A stretch of DNA of 64,000 nucleotides. Source: an uncultured Eubacteriales bacterium (GTDB taxonomy: Bacteria > Bacillota > Clostridia > Oscillospirales > Acutalibacteraceae). The DNA is taken from NCBI GenBank assembly GCA_934546985.1, contig CAKTEE010000005.1:1-64000 (forward strand), read 5' to 3'. The number at the start of each line of letters is the position of its first letter. Position 1 is the first letter of the stretch. Positions 1-8,368 of the stretch are shown here, piece after piece. Under the pieces are notes generated by a model. It did not search any database. It saw only the letters and a program-made list of their open reading frames with translations, and had not been told where the DNA came from. A program made the position numbers and the translations under genes.

Positions 1-801
1 AGCTCTGACTATGTACTTGCGATTGAATGCGATGGCGCAACATATCACTCATCCAAAAATGCGCGTGACCGTGACCGTCTGCGGCAGGAAATTTTGGAGC
101 GCATGGGTTGGAAATTCTATCGCATCTGGTCTACGGACTGGTTCAGAAACAAATCGGTTGAACAGCTGCGGCTTTTGGAGGCGGCTGCGGATGCAGTCCA
201 AAATCCAACAAAAGCAGAAGTAAAGTCGGTAGATAGTCAGCCAACAGAAACATTTGAAGAGGTTGCAGTCGAAAAACATTTTGAATTTCCTGCGTATAAG
301 GCGGCGGATTTTTTTGAGGTCTGCCGACATCATCATTACAGCGATTTCAAGGCAATCGTTAAGGAAATTTTGGAACTGGAGGCGCCTCTATCGGAAGAGT
401 TGTTTCTAAAACGCATCGCGTGGTATTTCGACCGTGAAAAGGTTACGAATGTCGTACAGAGAGCCTACGAACAGCAGATGTACGGCTGCCAGCGTTACGG
501 CATTATCCGAAGAAGTGGGTTCCTGTATCTGGATAACGGAAAAGAGATTCAGTTCAGAGGTCCGGGCGATGTTGAACGTGACATCAAACAAATTGCGCCA
601 GAGGAATTAGCCGCTGGAATGTTTGAGATTCTGGAACAAAATGTAACCGCCGATAAGAGCGGGCTGTACCGTTCTTTGGCTGCTCAATGCGGAGTGACAC
701 GTGTTGGCAAAGCCATCAATGAGACGATGGATGCTGCACTAAATGTGCTGCTGCAAAGCAATTCTATTGTGACTGATGGCGATCAAATATCTCTAAAATA
801 A
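1..801 (+). CDS. C-terminal part of DUF3320/MTES_1575-type helicase-nuclease (5' truncated by window)
   Basis: The open frame runs from base 1 to the stop at 801, so 266 residues of the C-terminus are seen. Residues 4-50 carry a Vsr-like endonuclease core (LAIECDG, then an Arg/Asp-rich helix and WKFYRIWSTDW), as in the REase_MTES_1575 domain. The rest (FEVCRHHHYSDF, then LFLKRIAWYFDREKVT) resembles DUF3320, which follows that domain at the end of very large superfamily 1 helicase proteins with an N-terminal DUF4011. Such proteins are common in accessory regions and are suspected to act in defence or DNA processing. The helicase core lies outside the window, so only the tail is certain. A terminator-like hairpin follows at 1001-1049. 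Confidence 0.8.
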   Translation, partial: SSDYVLAIECDGATYHSSKNARDRDRLRQEILERMGWKFYRIWSTDWFRNKSVEQLRLLEAAADAVQNPTKAEVKSVDSQPTETFEEVAVEKHFEFPAYKAADFFEVCRHHHYSDFKAIVKEILELEAPLSEELFLKRIAWYFDREKVTNVVQRAYEQQMYGCQRYGIIRRSGFLYLDNGKEIQFRGPGDVERDIKQIAPEELAAGMFEILEQNVTADKSGLYRSLAAQCGVTRVGKAINETMDAALNVLLQSNSIVTDGDQISLK

Positions 802-878
802 AGTTCTATTTATTGGTGGCTGCATCGGGGTCTTAGGGAGTGTCCCTAACAAAAACTTTTTACAGAGTTCTGCAGAAC

Positions 879-974
879 GGAGTAAAAAGGCACTGCTCGC
901 TAAGATGACACAGGCATCGAGAGCAATCATACTGTTTGCTCCGACAGGAGTAAAAACAGTCTGCTCGTTCAGAC
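879..974. repeat. imperfect direct repeat in the intergenic region
   Basis: Two copies of a roughly 28-base unit (GGAGTAAAAA followed by an ACTGCTCG/TCTGCTCG core and an AAGA/CAGA end) lie at about 879-906 and 947-974, spaced 68 bases apart, between the helicase tail and a terminator. No coding frame is convincing here. It may be a relic of a mobile element or an untranslated RNA. Confidence 0.35.
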
Positions 975-1000
975 AGTACAGTTCCTTCCTAAGCGCAGAA

Positions 1001-1049
1001 AAGAGGCGCAGCCGGTACGCATTTGCATACTGGTTGCGCCTCTTTTTTT
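1001..1049 (+). terminator. rho-independent terminator after the helicase tail
   Basis: GAGGCGCA and TGCGCCTC arms, extended by an imperfect CCGGTA/TACTGG stem, are followed by a run of seven T. It fits the end of the plus-strand transcript and lies just before the 3' end of tnpV. Confidence 0.75.
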
Positions 1050-1067
1050 GCAAAAATACAGTTCCAA

Positions 1068-1436
1068 TTAAACGAAAATCACTTTCGCATTGACGATTTC
1101 GGCGGCTCGATTACGGATATTATTGCTCCGTCTGACCCATTCCATTGGGGCGGTTGCTTTGAGATTTTCAGTAACATTTTCCTCTTCGGCCAGTCGCATT
1201 ACAATGTCATTGAATAGCGCCTGCGCTTGCAGTTCGATCTCTGTAAGATAGCTGTTCAGCGCCCCAGCAGTGAGCAAATTGTAATAGCGCACACGGTGAT
1301 GCTTTTTCAGGTACCGCTGATGTCGCTGTCCCCATACGCCGATCAGCACCTCGTCCTGTTCTCCAATCTTAAGATTGGGCAAGAAGTAGTCGCCCGCCTG
1401 CCGGTATGTGCCGCCCATCTTTTCAAATTCCGTCAT
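1068..1436 (-). CDS. tnpV: TnpV-like transposon-encoded protein
   Basis: 122 residues starting MTEFEKMGGTYRQAGDYFLPNL, with the body motifs GVWGQRHQRYLKKHH and LNSYLTEIE typical of the TnpV family found on Clostridial integrative elements related to Tn4451. Its function is not established; it usually accompanies serine-recombinase transposons. The start has a good AGGAGG ribosome site about 6 bases upstream. A 59-residue partner sits directly upstream with 15 bases between. No recombinase gene is present in the window, so this pair is probably a remnant of a transposon. Confidence 0.75.
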   Translation of the reverse strand: MTEFEKMGGTYRQAGDYFLPNLKIGEQDEVLIGVWGQRHQRYLKKHHRVRYYNLLTAGALNSYLTEIELQAQALFNDIVMRLAEEENVTENLKATAPMEWVRRSNNIRNRAAEIVNAKVIFV

Positions 1437-1451
1437 TGTCGTTACCTCCTG

Positions 1452-1631
1452 CTATACCGTATAAATGACCTTGAATTTTTTGACCTTGGCATTTACGAAT
1501 TTGAGCAGCAACTCATCAACTGCGTCGGTAAACCGTCCCTCTGCAATAAGCTTGCTTCGCAGGTTATTCAGGCTCTCGATAATAAGCCTTCGTTCTGCAG
1601 TATCAAGCGCAAGATAGCATTTCTGTTTCAT
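1452..1631 (-). CDS. small TnpV-associated conserved protein
   Basis: A 59-residue frame starting MKQKCYLALDTAERRL and ending KKFKVIYTV. The ATG at 1631 is chosen because GGAGG lies 7 bases upstream; longer in-frame starts run into sequence without a ribosome site. It precedes tnpV on the same strand and is probably cotranscribed. Small proteins of this type often precede tnpV on Clostridial elements; no function is known to me. Confidence 0.6.
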   Translation of the reverse strand: MKQKCYLALDTAERRLIIESLNNLRSKLIAEGRFTDAVDELLLKFVNAKVKKFKVIYTV

Positions 1632-2009
1632 CTGCCGTTCCTCCTTCGATATTTTGCAATCATTATATCGAAGAAGGCGGCCTGAATCGAATGTGCGGAT
1701 CAGTAAGTGAATATATGTGCCGGCTCCGGTTTGCTGTTTTACGAAATCCCTTATGAACATCCGCACCAGAACGCTAATTTTGATATAAAGTTAGCGTTCT
1801 TTCTTTTGCCTTAAAAACCTTATTCTACGAGCTTTTTCAGTCCTATTACAATTTCAAATAAAGTTTTTAAACCATCACGAGAGCATTTTGTGGTATTTTT
1901 TTGCTTTTGCAAAAACGTTGATTGAAAACACAAAAGTAATCGTTCAAAGATAGCAAAACTGCAAAAAAAGCACATTGCACTTCCTCGTCCGGAGGTTTCA
2001 TATGCTTTT
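1632..2009. other. intergenic region with two stem-loops
   Basis: There is no convincing gene. At 1768-1800 a 10-bp perfect stem (AGAACGCTAA/TTAGCGTTCT) is followed by TTCTTTT on the plus strand. At about 1968-2010 AAAAAAGCA and TGCTTTTTTT arms flank a CCTC/GAGG inner stem and form a plausible minus-strand terminator for the broken XRE gene. Confidence 0.4.
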
Positions 2010-2302
2010 TTACATTGTGTTTACAATGTTGAGCAACAATCGTTTTTGTTTGTCAGTCAAAGAACTCCACTTGGAAAACAATTCCTGCTGTTCAGGCGTT
2101 AGTACATGATACTCGTCGCCTTCTGAGAAAAACTGCGTCAGGGTTACACCAACCATTTCCAAGGTAGACGGGGCGTTGGTGCATTATTCCTATTGAACAT
2201 ATTGGTAACGGTAGAATAAGAAAGGCTCGATTCCTTTTCCAATCGGCGATTTGTCCATCTGCATTCTTCCATTAGTTGCTTGATTCTTTTCTGCGCATCC
2301 AT
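2010..2302 (-). pseudogene. frameshifted XRE-family regulator
   Basis: The minus strand from 2302 reads MDAQKRIKQLMEECRW, then a Ser-Tyr-Ser-Thr-Val-Thr-Asn-Met recognition-helix segment. The frame is lost after NNAPTP near 2170. In a neighbouring frame it resumes as TLEMVGVTLTQFFSEGDEY and continues to LLLNIVNTM and the stop at 2010. Together the halves make a small Cro/C1-type repressor of about 95 residues with the usual HTH and C-terminal tail. A one- or two-base indel explains the break. It could be a sequencing error but sits among other decayed genes. Confidence 0.65.
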
Positions 2303-2489
2303 GCCATCATCTTCCAATCTGTATCTATTATAATCCTAAAGCTGAAACATTTAAAAAATTCAAAAATTTGTAGTATTATTTCGTTAAAATGAAGGGATAA
2401 ATCTTGAATGTTAATATGCGTTGCTTGTAGCAACGGGAAGTTTCTCATACAATAAAGACAATGATTACAGAGAAAGGACACGATCCCTT

Positions 2490-2999
2490 ATGTTAAACGT
2501 AAATATTAAAACAATCAGAAAATCAAAAGGACTTTCGCAAGAGGAACTGGCTATTAAGTTGAATGTCGTGCGACAGACAATCTCAAAATGGGAACAGGGA
2601 TTATCAGTTCCTGATTCAGATATGTTGATTTCCCTATCGGAAGCACTTGAAACACCTGTAAGCACTTTACTTGGGGAATCTGTTATCGAATCGAAAGCGG
2701 ATGACCTAAAAGTGATTTCCCAAAAATTAGAGGTAATAAACTTACAACTTTCACAAAGAAAAAACGCAAGAAAAAAATTATTTCATTGGCTGTTTATCTC
2801 GCTAAGTGCAGTCATAGTAACAATTTTTGCAGGCCTGACCGTATTAAACAGCCCCTACTTAGGCTGGAATTATAATGACCCTGAAACCGCTGTTTTCGGA
2901 GCAGCTTTTCACGCATTTGAATATTTGTTTGTTAGATTAGCACCGATTATTCTTATAGGAGCAATCGTTGGAATCGTCTTGACACGAAAAAAAGAGTAA
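2490..2999 (+). CDS. XRE-family regulator with C-terminal membrane segments
   Basis: 169 residues from the ATG at 2490, which begins the HTH (MLNVNIKTIRKSKGLSQEEL); AAAGG lies about 12 bases upstream. Residues 5-60 form a classic Cro/C1 helix-turn-helix (VVRQTISKWEQGLSVPD). Residues 70-95 look helical and charged. Two hydrophobic segments lie at about 98-120 and 148-164, separated by a Trp/Pro-rich loop, and the end is TRKKE. This is a membrane-tethered HTH arrangement common in Clostridia; such proteins often control a neighbouring transporter, but none is adjacent. A strong terminator follows at 3094-3125. Confidence 0.8.
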   Translation: MLNVNIKTIRKSKGLSQEELAIKLNVVRQTISKWEQGLSVPDSDMLISLSEALETPVSTLLGESVIESKADDLKVISQKLEVINLQLSQRKNARKKLFHWLFISLSAVIVTIFAGLTVLNSPYLGWNYNDPETAVFGAAFHAFEYLFVRLAPIILIGAIVGIVLTRKKE

Positions 3000-3093
3000 A
3001 CCTATCCTGTTTCTTTGCTTATAGGGGTTCAATTTCGGTACAACGAGTTCGCCAAAATGGACTTTGTATTAAAATTAGAGTTATTTGCCATTT

Positions 3094-3125
3094 CGGAACG
3101 AGTTATACTCGTTCCGACTTTTTCA
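3094..3125 (+). terminator. terminator after the XRE membrane regulator
   Basis: A 10-bp perfect stem (CGGAACGAGT/ACTCGTTCCG) with a 3-base loop, followed by a T-rich tract. Confidence 0.85.
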
Positions 3126-3600
3126 TTTTATGAGCAATCAGCCGCCTGCTTCACCGTTCTTTTTTTCCACAAAAAGTCACCGCCGTGCGCTTTGCCGTTC
3201 GCGTACAGAAACACTCACGATGCTTTGGCTTGCTACCAACTTTTTACGGATTTGAGCCTTGCTGGACCATTGGCTCACAGCATCTTTTTATAACCTCTTG
3301 GTAATTAAATAAACCCAAATCTTCTGTCAATCAGTGAAATGTTCGGGTTTATTTTTATTCTGATTAATGCAAGGATTCAGGCTCATGATTGTTTATATGT
3401 ATCCGATTTTCATTTTCTATGAAAGTTTCCGGTTTTGATGAATGAAATATCTCAAAAAAATTATGTTAAAAACAGCAGGAATCTTTGAAAATAAAAAATA
3501 ATCCAATCTCTCTTTTATGCTTACTGCTGCCAAAACCTTTCATGACTTGAAATTTTATTTAGCTGGTAAATTTAATTAAAGCAGTATAATAAAATCTTAC
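3126..3600. other. intergenic region, mostly featureless
   Basis: About 475 bases without a supportable gene. A weak terminator-like structure (AAATAAACCC at 3307, GGGTTTATTT at 3345, 28-base loop) is the only structure seen. The frame crossing 3015-3293 lacks a ribosome site and reads as non-coding. Confidence 0.4.
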
Positions 3601-3855
3601 TTACCGTTTCAAATTGCGGCTTTGTTCCTGAATCCACACTTTCATCTTCTGATATCCCTCTTCATCTAACGGAAAATCTTCCTCGGCTGCAATTTTACTT
3701 TTCGAACAATTTAATATTCCATACCAGACCTTACACTTTAAAATATTTTCTTCGGATTCAGGTATAATATTAAAATTAAAATCTCCCTGACTGCCGGTAT
3801 ATGGATTTTTGTTCTTTAAAATACCAAAATTAGGGATAAAAAGCTGTTCTGCCAT
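3601..3855 (-). CDS. small hypothetical protein
   Basis: 84 residues, MAEQLFIPNFGILKNKNPY to EEGYQKMKVWIQEQSRNLKR. AAAGGAGAG lies about 9 bases upstream of the ATG, so it is probably translated. The composition is soluble with no signal peptide or membrane segment: a beta-like N-terminal half with two Cys, and a helical, charged C-terminus. I do not recognise the family. It is monocistronic between non-coding stretches. Confidence 0.55.
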   Translation of the reverse strand: MAEQLFIPNFGILKNKNPYTGSQGDFNFNIIPESEENILKCKVWYGILNCSKSKIAAEEDFPLDEEGYQKMKVWIQEQSRNLKR

Positions 3856-3976
3856 AATGGTATCTCTCCTTTTTACTAATATCCTATATTATATCATAAA
3901 CAAAACTCTTTTAAGAGTTCTTTCTGTTTGATCTATTGATTTCTTTGCTATATTCGGCAGTTATTTCTAAAAGAGA

Positions 3977-4005
3977 TTGACATTCGTATATTCTCAACGT
4001 ATGCT
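3977..4005 (+). promoter_or_regulatory. putative promoter of the CapA-like gene
   Basis: TTGACA at 3977-3982, a 17-base spacer, and TATGCT at 4000-4005, about 40 bases before the CapA-like start. Confidence 0.5.
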
Positions 4006-4046
4006 TATATGGTATAAACAACAAATTATCGTCAGGAGACTGTATC

Positions 4047-5429
4047 ATGCTAAAAAAACTATTAAGCGCCCTTTTATTGATTTGTCTGCTGTTATCCGGA
4101 TGCAATTTTTCCAATAGAACAGATATACCAACAGATGCAAAAAACACACCGCAAATTACCGTTTCTATTCATTCTCAGGAAAACAAAAAAGATTCCGCAC
4201 AAGTTAAATCGGAAATACTCTCCACTTATTTTGAAAACTTCGATAGTATTTCCAAACCAAAAGTTAATGAACCTTTCCTGTCATGGCTGGAAGCTAACTA
4301 CGGCGAAAATATTCTATCGGAAATTCACATGCTTTTATTCACCAGAAACTTCCGGCAAAACGACTGGTATACTCTCACCGGCAACACACTTTTTGTTCTT
4401 CATGATATGTTCAGCGGCGCGCTCGACCCTAAAAACCTTAACTATCAGCCAAATATCCGCCAAATGGGATATAGTATGGATAATGAGACCATTCTAAATT
4501 TTGTCGGAGATATTTCCCTTGCTGACAACTGGCGGATTATGCCCCGATACGACGAGCGAGGCAAAGGAGTTGCAGGTATATTGTCCGAACGCGTGATTGC
4601 AGAAATGCGCGGTGCCGATATAATGCTGGTTAATAATGAATTTACATTCAGCAACCGCGGACAAGCTTTGGATAAGTTATATACTTTCCGTGCCTCCCCT
4701 GCCCGCGTCTCCATTTATCAGGAACTTGGGATAGATATTGTTTCCCTTGCCAATAACCATGCATACGATTACGGAACGGAAGCATTCCTTGACACGATGA
4801 AAACGCTTTCCGATGCGGATATTCCGTACATCGGCGGAGGAACAAATATAGCGGAAGCCATGCGCCCTCATTATTTCATCGTCAATGGACGCAAAATCTC
4901 TTACGTTGCCGCAACACGGGCAGAAAAATATATTATTACCCCTGAGGCGGAAGAAAACACACCGGGCGTATTACGAACCTATGATTCCGCATTGTTTCTG
5001 CAAACCATCCGGGAAGCACGGCAAAACAGTGATTATGTTATTGCCTATGTTCATTGGGGGACAGAAGACTCCAACCAAATCGAAGATATTCAGAGAACGA
5101 TGGGATATGAGTACATCAATGCAGGCGCCGATATTGTAATTGGCGCACATGCGCACGTTTTACAAGGAATTGAATTTTATCAGGGAAAACCGATTGTCTA
5201 TAATCTGGGTAATTTTATTTTTAATGCCGTCACCACTGATACAGGAATGCTGAAAATACATATCAAAAATGACGGAGCGCTGTCTTACGAATTTTTACCC
5301 TGTATTCAGAAAGACTGTTATACCGAAACCGTGGAAGGCAGTGAAAAAGAACGCATTCTGAATTTTATGCGAGATATTTCTTTTAACGTCACCTTTGACA
5401 AAAACGGATATTTCTTACCGGCTGAATAA
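4047..5429 (+). CDS. CapA-family (poly-gamma-glutamate synthesis type) lipoprotein
   Basis: 460 residues starting MLKKLLSALLLICLLLSGC, a lipoprotein signal with the lipobox Cys at residue 19; AGGAGA lies 8 bases upstream. From residue 150 it follows the PGA_cap metallophosphatase fold: NFVGDISL (metal Asp155), LVNNEFTFS, a SLANNHAYDYG motif near 233-243, and later IAYVHWGTE and GAHAHVLQG near the C-terminus, which supply the usual metal ligands. Residues 25-145 are an extra N-terminal region not typical of CapA. The family includes the Bacillus capsule protein CapA, but no other cap genes are nearby, so a role in surface polymer metabolism is inferred only. It has its own promoter and terminator. 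Confidence 0.85.
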   Translation: MLKKLLSALLLICLLLSGCNFSNRTDIPTDAKNTPQITVSIHSQENKKDSAQVKSEILSTYFENFDSISKPKVNEPFLSWLEANYGENILSEIHMLLFTRNFRQNDWYTLTGNTLFVLHDMFSGALDPKNLNYQPNIRQMGYSMDNETILNFVGDISLADNWRIMPRYDERGKGVAGILSERVIAEMRGADIMLVNNEFTFSNRGQALDKLYTFRASPARVSIYQELGIDIVSLANNHAYDYGTEAFLDTMKTLSDADIPYIGGGTNIAEAMRPHYFIVNGRKISYVAATRAEKYIITPEAEENTPGVLRTYDSALFLQTIREARQNSDYVIAYVHWGTEDSNQIEDIQRTMGYEYINAGADIVIGAHAHVLQGIEFYQGKPIVYNLGNFIFNAVTTDTGMLKIHIKNDGALSYEFLPCIQKDCYTETVEGSEKERILNFMRDISFNVTFDKNGYFLPAE

Positions 5430-5508
5430 GAACACTGTTACATTTAGAAAAAATCCCTTTGCTGTAAAATCTGAACAAGACCAGTAAAAAACGGACAATA
5501 GAAAAGGC

Positions 5509-5555
5509 CCCTCCTATGGCAGAATAAAACCAACTACCATCGGAGGGAATTTTTA
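5509..5555 (+). terminator. terminator-like hairpin after the CapA-like gene
   Basis: An 11-bp stem (CCCTCCTATGG with CCATCGGAGGG, one mismatch) is followed by ATTTTT. The right arm includes the GGAGGG that also looks like a ribosome site for an 8-codon frame. Confidence 0.5.
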
Positions 5556-5581
5556 TGCAGAAAAACACCAACACACATTAA
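5555..5581 (+). other. possible 8-codon mini-ORF
   Basis: GGAGGG at 5542-5547, a 7-base spacer, then ATG and seven more sense codons to TAA (MQKNTNTH). The ribosome site is strong but no gene follows in frame. It may be the start of a decayed gene; downstream codons continue open in other frames to about 5750. Confidence 0.25.
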
Positions 5582-5660
5582 ATTATTACCACAAATAAAA
5601 GGGCTACGCGCAAAACCAAAAAACAAGTGCGAGTATATAAATTTTCAAATCGCAGATTCA

Positions 5661-5688
5661 TTGACACAAGAAAACTTTAAAGTACAAT
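5661..5688 (+). promoter_or_regulatory. promoter of the HTH/repeat gene
   Basis: TTGACA at 5661, a 16-base spacer, and TACAAT at 5683-5688. It gives a leader of about 110 bases before the gene at 5805. Confidence 0.55.
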
Positions 5689-5804
5689 ATACACGTAAAG
5701 CATACATTTTTATGACAGCAAAGATGATATATGATTTTTATATACACTAACAAATGATATTATTTGTTTTCAATCCGTTATATAATAAATCCGGAGGCGA
5801 TAAG

Positions 5805-7052
5805 ATGTTTGAATTAGCAGAGAACCGTGCTATCGGAGAAAACTTGTCAAGATTAATTAACAAGAAATACAAATCCGTAAGACAATTCGGAAAAGAGTAC
5901 ATAAAATTAGACGGAAGAATAGCCGATGATGATGAAACGCGTAAAATGTCCAACCGTTTGTCACAAATAATAAACGGTGATAAATCCATTCAAATCTATG
6001 ATCTTCCTATTTTTACAAAGCTATTGGATGTTTCCTGCGAAGAAATTTTAAGTGCGGGGAAATGTTTTTCCGCATCGTCAAATCATTTGACTAACTATTT
6101 AGTTGCTACTTCTAAAGACAAAAACGAATGGTTGTTATACCTCAATATGGAAGAACAGATTATCCTCAATGCTGATGAATACGGAAAAACTGTTATAGAT
6201 TATGCCTTGGATTTTGAGAACTATGAATTTTTAAAATTCTTAATGGATGAGAAAATTATCTGGCTTGTCAAACCAAAGGAAAACGGTTCATTGGATTTCG
6301 GCGCTGGGACAAAGATTGAATGCAACGGATATCTTTTTAAGAATCACAATATATTAAGATACCGTATGGATCGCAGTGAATTAAGGATGGGATTGATTTC
6401 TCTTGCACTCAAGAGAAATGACGTAGATATGCTTACTAAACTTCGAGCAAGAGAAATCCCTACGCTGTATTATCAAATTGGCTATTATTTGCCTCCTGAC
6501 ACTCCTAACATGAGAAATAAAGAATACTTTGATTCCGAGTTCATTCAAGTATTATCAACATCAAGTAGCGAAATATTGGAATATTTCTCAGAAGAATTTG
6601 AAATTACCAACACAAACGATTGTAAACACAGAGTTATGTATCCGTTTATAAGCGAACTTATAGAAGCTCTACTGAAAAACGGAAACGACTATGTGCAACC
6701 TGTTCTAAAAAAAGCAATTGCTCATAATCAATATGTTTACAGCAGATTAACAGAATTGATTGATGCTGCCACAAGCTATTATAAAGAATTATATGACGAT
6801 GATATATCTTCTCCTATTAGAAAAGATTATATTGTTAAAAACATTTTAAGGAACTTATATTTTAGCGATGACGGAGATTATATTAGCTATCAACTACTTG
6901 AGAAAGTCGCTTGCAAACCTTGTGAAATCAATGGAATATTTACTAATTTTGTTAAAGCGAAGGGTACATCAGATAACCCCAGAACAAAAGACTTGATACA
7001 GGAATTAAACGACCTGTATGATAAAATCAAAAATATCACACCCAATTTATAA
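5805..7052 (+). CDS. HTH-domain protein with helical-repeat C-terminal region
   Basis: 415 residues starting MFELAENRAIGENLSRLINKK; the start is fixed by GGAGG 7 bases upstream. Residues 1-85 look like an XRE-like DNA-binding domain (SVRQFGKEYIKLDGR, then NRLSQIINGDKSIQIYDLPIF). From about residue 105 the sequence is helical and resembles ankyrin-like repeats (TVIDYALDFENYEFLKFLMD, later LALKRNDVDMLTKL). It is soluble with no membrane segment. A 59-residue acidic protein begins 12 bases after its stop and is probably translated from the same message. The two may form a regulator/partner pair; the target is unknown. It is AT-rich like its accessory neighbourhood. Confidence 0.65.
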   Translation: MFELAENRAIGENLSRLINKKYKSVRQFGKEYIKLDGRIADDDETRKMSNRLSQIINGDKSIQIYDLPIFTKLLDVSCEEILSAGKCFSASSNHLTNYLVATSKDKNEWLLYLNMEEQIILNADEYGKTVIDYALDFENYEFLKFLMDEKIIWLVKPKENGSLDFGAGTKIECNGYLFKNHNILRYRMDRSELRMGLISLALKRNDVDMLTKLRAREIPTLYYQIGYYLPPDTPNMRNKEYFDSEFIQVLSTSSSEILEYFSEEFEITNTNDCKHRVMYPFISELIEALLKNGNDYVQPVLKKAIAHNQYVYSRLTELIDAATSYYKELYDDDISSPIRKDYIVKNILRNLYFSDDGDYISYQLLEKVACKPCEINGIFTNFVKAKGTSDNPRTKDLIQELNDLYDKIKNITPNL

Positions 7053-7064
7053 GGAGATGTAATT

Positions 7065-7244
7065 ATGGGAAAGCACTTTTTTGATTACGATGACGGGGAT
7101 TTTGCACATACACTCTCAGATAACATAGCAATTGACTCGAACGGTAATTTGATGACGCGTGTGGGAGATAATATGGCAATGGATATGGATTCGGGCGAAC
7201 TACATATCGTATCCGGCTGGCCAAATGATGAAGATGATGAATAA
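7065..7244 (+). CDS. 59-residue acidic small protein
   Basis: It starts MGKHFFDYDDGDFAH and ends GWPNDEDDE; AAGGAG lies 8 bases upstream of the ATG at 7065, overlapping the end region of the HTH/repeat gene's message. Asp and Glu dominate. The body has two similar units (SDNIAIDSNGNLMTR and GDNMAMDMDSGELHIV), which suggests a short beta hairpin repeat. Similar tiny proteins occur in other Firmicutes, but I know of no function. A terminator directly after it ends the two-gene unit. It is short enough to be missed by routine gene calling. Confidence 0.7.
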   Translation: MGKHFFDYDDGDFAHTLSDNIAIDSNGNLMTRVGDNMAMDMDSGELHIVSGWPNDEDDE

Positions 7245-7251
7245 TTGACAA

Positions 7252-7290
7252 CAGCCATCTCTGTGAAAAAACAGAGGCGGCTGATTTTTT
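7252..7290 (+). terminator. terminator after the small acidic gene
   Basis: CAGCC...CTCTGT pairs with ACAGAG...GGCTG around a GAAAAA loop, with a 2x2 internal mismatch, followed by ATTTTTT. Confidence 0.75.
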
Positions 7291-7407
7291 GCGTAATGAA
7301 AGATTGTTAAAAACTTGAGAATAGATTTTCAAAACTCACTTGCTTTATCTTCTTTTGAAAATTATTCAAGGGTTGGATGTACTACATGCGGGTGATGGAG
7401 CGGAATG

Positions 7408-7631
7408 TCAGGGAATAGAAAAAATCAACGAGGAAGATTTTAGGTATGCATCAGAATAGAATCCAGAATAAATCGCTCTTTCTTGCAGATACTCTTTGAT
7501 ATCCTCTTTTTCGATTTTATAGCAGCGTGTTTTTTGCCCGTTCATTCGCAGGGTACTTTGCCGCTTTTGAACAGATACAATGCTGTTGACTTACTGATAT
7601 GACAAAACCGATAAAATTGGTCTTTATTCAT
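7408..7631 (-). pseudogene. frameshifted excisionase-like HTH gene
   Basis: From the ATG at 7631 the minus strand reads MNKDQFYRFCHISKSTALYL, then SGKVPCE, and hits a stop at 7542. In another frame it continues GQKTRCYKIEKEDIKEYL to a stop at 7408. The joined protein is an excisionase/MerR-type HTH of the kind that follows site-specific recombinases in Clostridial elements. An indel near 7545 breaks it. The upstream frame to 7781 is Lys/Arg-rich and probably not part of the gene. No integrase is present. Confidence 0.6.
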
Positions 7632-7887
7632 TACATCGGGAACGCTGTTCCAGCCAACAAGTAGATTCTTCTTAATACACCTTAAAAATAGATTTCGTCG
7701 GTTTGAAGTCTGTTTTTGAAAATGTATTGCTTTCTCTCTTTTTTTCTCATCTTCCCTGTTTCTCTTCAAAATCGGCAACAATTATAATTTGAACCCACTT
7801 TTAAAATACACAGTCGTCATAAGGCTTTTCAGCGATATTACCGTCAAAGCAAAAACCTACAAAGTGATTTCCTGTTTTAAAAAAATT

Positions 7888-8358
7888 TTAAAATTGCTCC
7901 CGCTTTCTTTGTTTGCGCAAAGCGCTGCGTTTTTCTCCGGCTTCCCATTCTAATTTTTCTTCTTCTGTTTCCAGCAACAAAGGCGGGACAGGTGTTGGCC
8001 TTTCATTCTCATCCAATGCAACCATAACAAGATAAGCACGGTTCACCAATGTCTTTTTTCCGCTGAGCGCTTCCACAAACGTATCTACACGTACTTCCAT
8101 AGAGGTTTTACCCACATAAGTAATTCTTCCGTTTAATACAACAGTCTGATTAACGCGCGCTGCTTCTTTAAAATGCAGATTATCTATGGCGACAGTTGTA
8201 ATATTACAGTTGGAATGCCGGCGAGCCACAACGCCTGCTACAATATCAATCCATTCAACCAGCCTGCCGCCAAACAATCTGCCGTAACCGTTAATCTGCT
8301 CATTCATTACAATTTGAACCTGTTCCGTGATAGAATCCGAAACCCGTTTTGCTTCCAT
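7888..8358 (-). CDS. hotdog-fold acyl-CoA thioesterase
   Basis: 156 residues from the ATG at 8358 (MEAKRVSDSITEQVQIVM), which has AGGAGG 6 bases upstream; the longer frame lacks this. It matches the YkhA/YciA-type acyl-CoA hydrolases: NEQINGYGRLFGGRLVEWID is the conserved hotdog helix, followed by NLHFKEAARVNQ and ITYVGKTSMEVRV. The C-terminus is charged and Arg/Lys-rich. It probably hydrolyses short- or medium-chain acyl-CoA in the cytoplasm. It lies 10 bases after the YdcF-like gene, so the two form an operon. Confidence 0.85.
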   Translation of the reverse strand: MEAKRVSDSITEQVQIVMNEQINGYGRLFGGRLVEWIDIVAGVVARRHSNCNITTVAIDNLHFKEAARVNQTVVLNGRITYVGKTSMEVRVDTFVEALSGKKTLVNRAYLVMVALDENERPTPVPPLLLETEEEKLEWEAGEKRSALRKQRKREQF

Positions 8359-8368
8359 ATTCTTCCTC

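Noticed and set aside
3015..3293. 92-residue plus-strand frame
   Set aside because: It begins inside the terminator region of the XRE gene, has no ribosome site and reads as low-complexity Phe/Cys-rich sequence.
7063..7332. 89-residue minus-strand frame
   Set aside because: It overlaps the better-supported 59-residue gene on the plus strand and has no ribosome site.
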